From Salinicoccus sp. Bachu38 (GTDB lineage Bacteria > Bacillota > Bacilli > Staphylococcales > Salinicoccaceae), in the NCBI RefSeq assembly GCF_038561955.2, contig NZ_CP138333.2, positions 868,001 to 932,000 of the forward strand: a stretch of 64,000 bases of DNA, in the 5' to 3' direction. Under the pieces are notes generated by a model. It did no database searches. It was given only the letters and a program-made list of their open reading frames with translations, and was not told where the DNA came from. Below, in pieces: positions 59,676-64,000 of the stretch. Every line of letters starts with the position of its first letter. The first letter of the stretch is position 1. The position numbers and the translations under genes were made by a program.

Positions 59676-60158
59676 CTATTCAAATGCGATGCCGCTGACA
59701 TGTTCGAGCCGTTCTTCGATTTCCCCGTCGCCGATGACGAGTACGTCAATGAATCCGTCATCATACAGCCGCTTGCCGTCCTGGCTGAAATGCGCATAGA
59801 ACTTATGCCGCTGGTTGTATGGAAGGATCGTTGTGTTCCCATCATGTGTGAAGGTGATCATGGCGTCTTCGCCACGCTCGGGCTCCGTATATTCAAGGAA
59901 TGGCTTCAGGCAGATGACGAAAGTGCCATCAAGCAGTTCCTGCTTCTTGAATTTCTTTTCCGACTTCAGTGTAGGCGGCTTTGTCGTGCCCTCTATGATC
60001 TGCCTGCTCCACTCCCTGGAGTCGGAAAACTCAATCTGTTCTTCATCGCCGTCGTTGGCCAGTACCTTGTCAAGTTCCTCTTTACGGTCATCGAAGATCC
60101 AGGTGGATGGATCGAGTGTGATTTGAAAACGCACGTTACCCATAATCTGTATAATCAT
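59676..60158 (-). CDS. Conserved hypothetical protein (possible YlaL counterpart)
   Basis: A 160-residue soluble acidic protein. IMGNVRFQITLDPSTWIFDDRKEEL at the N-terminus, PYNQRHKFYAHFSQDGKRLYDDG in the middle and VLVIGDGEIEERLEHVSGIAFE at the end. No catalytic motif stands out. Bacilli carry a hypothetical protein of similar size (YlaL) between ylaH and ylaN, so it may be the counterpart. The ATG at 60,158 follows AAGGAGAG. Confidence 0.7.
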   Translation of the reverse strand: MIIQIMGNVRFQITLDPSTWIFDDRKEELDKVLANDGDEEQIEFSDSREWSRQIIEGTTKPPTLKSEKKFKKQELLDGTFVICLKPFLEYTEPERGEDAMITFTHDGNTTILPYNQRHKFYAHFSQDGKRLYDDGFIDVLVIGDGEIEERLEHVSGIAFE

Positions 60159-60305
60159 ATTTATTCTCTCCTTACCCCGTAATTATAACAGACTTATATA
60201 TGATAAATAAATCCTCTTTGCTGTTTTCATACGCTTGTCTTTGCTTGCTTTTTTACGGTCGGTGATATAAAATTTTATAGAGAGTTTATAGAAAGGGGTT
60301 ATTTC

Positions 60306-60605
60306 GTGTCCACATTAGATGAATTGAGTAAACAGGCTTATGAGCAGCTGGAGAAAGATGCAGAAAAGATAGTCCAGCTGATCAAAGTGCAGATGGACAA
60401 TTTGACGATGCCCCAATGCCCAGTCTATGAAGAAGTATTGGACACACAGATGTTTGGGCTTTCTAAAGAAGTTCATTTTGCTGCCAGGCTTGGCCTGATC
60501 GACCCGGAAGATGGGCGTGCGCTTCTGGAGAAACTGGAAAAGGAAGTATCCAAAGTACACGATGCATATATGGAAGATGAAAAATTCGAGTCTAAAGAAA
60601 TGTGA
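60306..60605 (+). CDS. YlaN family (UPF0358) protein
   Basis: A 99-residue helical protein. [20 protein letters not shown]-like N-terminus, [28 protein letters not shown] and [16 protein letters not shown] are typical of YlaN. In B. subtilis and S. aureus YlaN is linked to iron homeostasis and Fur function. GTG start at 60,306 after AAAGGGG. It lies 31 bases upstream of ftsW. Confidence 0.9.
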   Translation: MSTLDELSKQAYEQLEKDAEKIVQLIKVQMDNLTMPQCPVYEEVLDTQMFGLSKEVHFAARLGLIDPEDGRALLEKLEKEVSKVHDAYMEDEKFESKEM

Positions 60606-60636
60606 TCTTTAGACTTTTTTTAAATGAGGCGGTTCT

Positions 60637-61827
60637 TTGTCATTTATAAAAGATTTCTTTAATTACGTAAGGACATATTCGAGATATGTCGATTTCACCA
60701 TTGTGATTACATATGTACTGCTCAGTCTGATCGGACTTGTCATGATCTACAGTGCCAGCATGGTGATGGCGTCAAGAAGCACGGGCATCACCGGAGGAAA
60801 TCCGGAACATTTCTACATACGGCAGCTGGTCTCCATATTCCTCGGCTTCACCGTCGTGTTCATCATGGCGTACTTCATGTCGGGTGAATTCCTGAGGAAC
60901 AAGTACTTCCAGATTGCCGCGACGGGAGGGATCTTCATCCTTCTCGTCTTCACGGCATTCTTCGGCACCGAGGTGAACGGTGAGCGGAACTGGATCCGCC
61001 TGGCGGGGTTCAACTTCCAGACTTCCGAGTTCTTCAAGATTGTGACGATCCTTTACCTGTCCTATATATACGACCGCAAAAAGGACCGACTGAAGCAGCT
61101 GGAAGGGGGGCATCTCGTACCCCTTGCCTTCATCGGATTCTGTACAATGATCGTCATTTCCAATGACTTTGGCACAGGTCTTGTCATCACAGGCATCATT
61201 GCCGGCATATTCATCTATTCCGGCATTTCGATCCGGTTCCTCGCCAAAGTCGGGGGCGCTCTGGCAGTCGCTGCCGGTGCAGTGGGGATCATCATCTACC
61301 TGATCAAAGGAAGCATCCTTTCCCCGCACCAGCAGGCCCGTATCGATACGTTCCTGCATCCCTTCAATGACCCGACGGGAACCGGCTACCAGCTGACCAA
61401 TGCGCTGGTCTCCATTTCCCATGGCGGCGTATTCGGTAACGGCCTTGGCAACGGGGTGATGAAGCTCGGCTATCTGCCGGAGCCGCACACCGATTTCATA
61501 TTTGCCGTCATCGCCGAAGAACTGGGACTGATCGGTGTGGTCTTCATACTGTGCCTGTACCTCATCATCGTCATCAAGGCACTCAGGTATGCAGCAGTTT
61601 CACAGGACATGTTCTATCGGCTGATCTGCATCGGTGTGGCCATATACATCTCCTTCCAGCTCTTCATAAACCTGGGTGGCATTTCGAAACTCATTCCGCT
61701 TACAGGGGTGCCATTGCCACTGCTCAGCTATGGCGGCTCGTCATTCCTGAGCATCTCGATTGCTGTCGGTCTGCTGATCATCGCAGCCAAACATGTCAAA
61801 AAATCAAAAGCATTGGGCCGTACGTGA
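60637..61827 (+). CDS. ftsW: Peptidoglycan glycosyltransferase FtsW
   Basis: A 396-residue SEDS-family membrane protein with about ten helices, polymerising lipid II at the septum. GEVNGERNW-type region, NFQTSEFFKIVTILYLSYI and PEPHTDFIFAVIAEELGLIG are the SEDS signature with the catalytic Asp; PLPLLSYGGSSFLS is near the end. TTG start at 60,637 after GAGGCGG. The position between ylaN and pyc matches Bacillus and Staphylococcus ftsW rather than rodA. Confidence 0.93.
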   Translation: MSFIKDFFNYVRTYSRYVDFTIVITYVLLSLIGLVMIYSASMVMASRSTGITGGNPEHFYIRQLVSIFLGFTVVFIMAYFMSGEFLRNKYFQIAATGGIFILLVFTAFFGTEVNGERNWIRLAGFNFQTSEFFKIVTILYLSYIYDRKKDRLKQLEGGHLVPLAFIGFCTMIVISNDFGTGLVITGIIAGIFIYSGISIRFLAKVGGALAVAAGAVGIIIYLIKGSILSPHQQARIDTFLHPFNDPTGTGYQLTNALVSISHGGVFGNGLGNGVMKLGYLPEPHTDFIFAVIAEELGLIGVVFILCLYLIIVIKALRYAAVSQDMFYRLICIGVAIYISFQLFINLGGISKLIPLTGVPLPLLSYGGSSFLSISIAVGLLIIAAKHVKKSKALGRT

Positions 61828-61856
61828 ACCGGGTATCTCTGATACCCGGTTTTTTC
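61828..61856 (+). terminator. Terminator of ftsW
   Basis: A 10-bp perfect stem ACCGGGTATC/GATACCCGGT is followed by T6. Confidence 0.92.
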
Positions 61857-61955
61857 AATGTCCGAGCCCCTCCATTTTGCATCCCTCAGAACATACGGAA
61901 ATCATTTTCAGATTCCTTCATAAAGTATGAATAAGCATTTTAATTATTAATATTA

Positions 61956-61984
61956 TTGTATATTTTTTGAATATTTATTATAAT
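61956..61984 (+). promoter_or_regulatory. SigA-type promoter of pyc
   Basis: TTGTAT (61,956-61,961) and a perfect TATAAT (61,979-61,984) are spaced by 17 bases, 28 bases before the start. Confidence 0.6.
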
Positions 61985-62011
61985 TGATAATTATAGCAAA
62001 GGAGGAACACT

Positions 62012-64000
62012 ATGAATAAGATCAATAAGTTGCTCGTCGCCAACAGGGGAGAAATCGCAATCCGCATTTTCCGGGCGTGTACAGAGCTCGATATTACGAC
62101 TGTGGCGATCTATAGTAATGAAGACAAAGGTGCTTTACATAGATATAAAGCAGATGAAGCTTACCTTGTCGGCGAAGACCTTTCACCGACGGAAAGCTAC
62201 TTGAATATAGAAGCGATCATCAAGGTCGCGAAGAACGCAGGAGTGGACGCAATCCATCCAGGTTACGGTTTCCTGAGTGAAAATATGGAATTCGCAAGAC
62301 GCTGCGAAGAGGAGGGCATCATCTTCATCGGTCCTGAACTGCGCCATCTGGACATGTTCGGAGACAAGGTGAAGGCCCGTGAGACGGCAGTTTCTACAGG
62401 TCTGCCCGTCATTCCCGGCACGGATGGGGCGGTCCAGTCATTCGAGGAAGTGGAGGCATTCATTGAAAAGCATGGATTTCCGATCATCATCAAAGCCATT
62501 TCCGGCGGTGGCGGCAAGGGCATGCGCATCGTCGATGAGGAGGACGACCTCAGGGACAGCTACGATCGTGCGAAAAGTGAGGCATCCAAATCATTCGGCA
62601 ACAGTGAGGTGTATCTCGAGAAGTTCATCGACAGGCCTAAGCATATAGAAGTCCAGATCCTCGGAGATACCGAAGGGAACATCCTTCACCTCTATGAGCG
62701 TGACTGTTCAGTGCAGAGACGTCATCAGAAAGTGGTTGAGGTTGCACCTTCCGTGGGACTCTCCGATGAACTGCGCCTGGAAATCTGCGAAGCGGCCAAG
62801 GACATGGCCCAGCAGGTCGGATATGTCAATGCAGGCACGGTCGAGTTCCTGGTGGCGAATGATGAATTCTTCTTCATCGAAGTCAATCCGCGTGTACAGG
62901 TCGAGCACACGATCACCGAGATGGTCACTGGCATCGACATTGTAAAGACGCAGATCCAGATTGCCGACGGCAATACGCTGTTCGGTGAAGTCATCAATCT
63001 GCCGCAGCAGGAGAATGTCCCTCTGATGGGCTATGCGGTACAGTGCCGTATCACGACGGAAGATCCTTTGAACGACTTCATGCCGGACACGGGTGAAATC
63101 ATGGCCTACCGTTCAAGCGGCGGCTTCGGCGTCCGCCTGGATGCCGGAGACGGCTTCCAGGGCGCGGTCATCTCCCCGTACTATGATTCCCTGCTTGTAA
63201 AACTGTCGACCCATGGCCTGACATACAAGGATGCGAATGAAAAGATGATCCGGAGCCTGAAGGAGATGCGTATCCGCGGCATCAAGACAAACCTCCAGTT
63301 CCTGACCAATGTCATCAGTGACAAGGATTTCCAAAAAGGCGACTATTCGACGAAGTTCATCGATACGACACCTTCCCTGTTCGAATTCGAGAAGCCGAAG
63401 GACCGGGGAACGAAGACGCTGGAATACATTTCCACAATTACAGTAAACGGCTTCCCGGGTGTCGAGAAGCGTCAGAAGCCGCATTTCGATCCGCCAAGAA
63501 TGCCGGACTATGAACCGGTCATCGAAGACGGGACGAAGCAGATACTCGAACGCGAAGGTCCGGAAGGCCTGTCGAAATGGCTGAAGGCACAGGATGATGC
63601 ACTGATTACAGATACGACGATGCGTGACGCGCACCAGTCCCTTCTGACTACACGTATCCGTACCTATGACATGAAGAAGATTGCACCTTATACGGCCCAT
63701 GACCTCAAAGATGCCTTCTCGCTTGAGATGTGGGGCGGGGCGACATTCGATGTGGCCTACAACTTCCTGAAGGAGGACCCTTGGAGAAGGCTCGAAGTGC
63801 TCCGCAAGGAGATTCCGAACGTGCTCTTCCAGATGCTGCTTCGGGCATCCAACGCGGTCGGCTATAAGAACTATCCGGACAATGTCGTCGAAAAATTTGT
63901 CCAGGAGAGTGCTGATGCCGGCATCGACGTATTCAGGATATTCGATTCCCTCAACTGGATGGAAGCGATGAAGCAGCCGATTGAAGCGGTGCTGAAGACG
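62012..64000 (+). CDS. pyc: Pyruvate carboxylase (3' part outside window)
   Basis: The first 663 codons of a biotin enzyme making oxaloacetate from pyruvate, bicarbonate and ATP; no stop occurs before the window edge. The biotin carboxylase domain (1-450) has LLVANRGEIAIRIFRA, IKAISGGGGKGMRIV and EVNPRVQVEHTITEM. The carboxyltransferase domain begins at about 530 with TDTTMRDAHQSLL. The biotinylated C-terminal domain is beyond the edge. The ATG follows AAAGGAGG and its own promoter. Confidence 0.95.
   Translation, partial: MNKINKLLVANRGEIAIRIFRACTELDITTVAIYSNEDKGALHRYKADEAYLVGEDLSPTESYLNIEAIIKVAKNAGVDAIHPGYGFLSENMEFARRCEEEGIIFIGPELRHLDMFGDKVKARETAVSTGLPVIPGTDGAVQSFEEVEAFIEKHGFPIIIKAISGGGGKGMRIVDEEDDLRDSYDRAKSEASKSFGNSEVYLEKFIDRPKHIEVQILGDTEGNILHLYERDCSVQRRHQKVVEVAPSVGLSDELRLEICEAAKDMAQQVGYVNAGTVEFLVANDEFFFIEVNPRVQVEHTITEMVTGIDIVKTQIQIADGNTLFGEVINLPQQENVPLMGYAVQCRITTEDPLNDFMPDTGEIMAYRSSGGFGVRLDAGDGFQGAVISPYYDSLLVKLSTHGLTYKDANEKMIRSLKEMRIRGIKTNLQFLTNVISDKDFQKGDYSTKFIDTTPSLFEFEKPKDRGTKTLEYISTITVNGFPGVEKRQKPHFDPPRMPDYEPVIEDGTKQILEREGPEGLSKWLKAQDDALITDTTMRDAHQSLLTTRIRTYDMKKIAPYTAHDLKDAFSLEMWGGATFDVAYNFLKEDPWRRLEVLRKEIPNVLFQMLLRASNAVGYKNYPDNVVEKFVQESADAGIDVFRIFDSLNWMEAMKQPIEAVLKT

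Noticed and set aside
61890-61915. CodY-like sequence upstream of pyc (CATTTTCAGATTCCT)
   Set aside because: Only the left half fits; about five mismatches to the CodY motif.

Overview
The window is a gene-dense Firmicutes chromosome segment. I read it as a moderately high-GC member of the Staphylococcaceae, Salinicoccus- or Jeotgalicoccus-like. This rests on gene order (folD, pur operon, ptsHI, cydAB, ktrA, rnjA-rpoY, def, ykyA, pdhABCD, UPF0223, inositol monophosphatase, typA, ylaH, ylaN, ftsW, pyc), which follows the Staphylococcus/Bacillus backbone, and on GC-rich codon use that is unlike S. aureus. The taxon is an inference. I see no rRNA, tRNA, insertion sequence, prophage or CRISPR array.

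Layout. 1-1,232: small hydrophilic stress-protein genes (one CsbD-like) with SigB-type promoters, plus a PUA-like protein. 1,269-5,414: a winged-helix protein, a DJ-1/PfpI protein, and a nitrosative-stress group (nsrR, a secreted-type Ig-like protein, hmp with an NsrR operator, a small haem-copper-oxidase-like membrane protein). 5,500-7,558: tandem Na+/Ca2+ exchanger paralogues. 7,902-20,200: folD facing the complete, heavily overlapping purEKCSQLFMNHD operon, with PurR boxes between them. 20,309-28,137: a SigB-type small gene, a polytopic membrane protein, formimidoylglutamase, an rRNA methyltransferase, ptsHI and a UMF1-type transporter. 28,287-35,162: cydAB, ktrA, rnjA-rpoY, def, ykyA. 35,333-41,817: pdhABCD, UPF0223, a DUF4064-like membrane protein. 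42,053-54,447: branched-chain amino acid block in two units, (BASS transporter-ilvD) and (T-box leader-ilvBNC-leuABCD-ilvA). 54,543-64,000: UPF0637, inositol monophosphatase, a NERD-like gene split by a possible frameshift, YlaF-like, typA, ylaH, ylaN, ftsW and the start of pyruvate carboxylase.

How the parts work together. The pur cluster makes IMP, with folD supplying one-carbon units. PTS enzymes, pyruvate dehydrogenase, pyruvate carboxylase and cytochrome bd form central carbon and respiratory metabolism. The ilv/leu block draws on pyruvate, and both of its units carry a CcpA cre-type site and a CodY-type site; the ilvB unit also has a T-box.

Most notable observations: (1) a NERD-like/zinc-ribbon gene pair joined by an A-AAA-AAG slippery heptamer in the correct frame with a possible downstream stem; (2) an ilvA-position threonine deaminase with no regulatory domain, whose good ribosome site and ATG are out of frame with the body by one base in a G run; (3) a set of SigB-type promoters in front of small hydrophilic and membrane proteins; (4) layered CcpA/CodY/T-box control of branched-chain synthesis; (5) tandem exchangers sharing an 83-bp near-identical tract.
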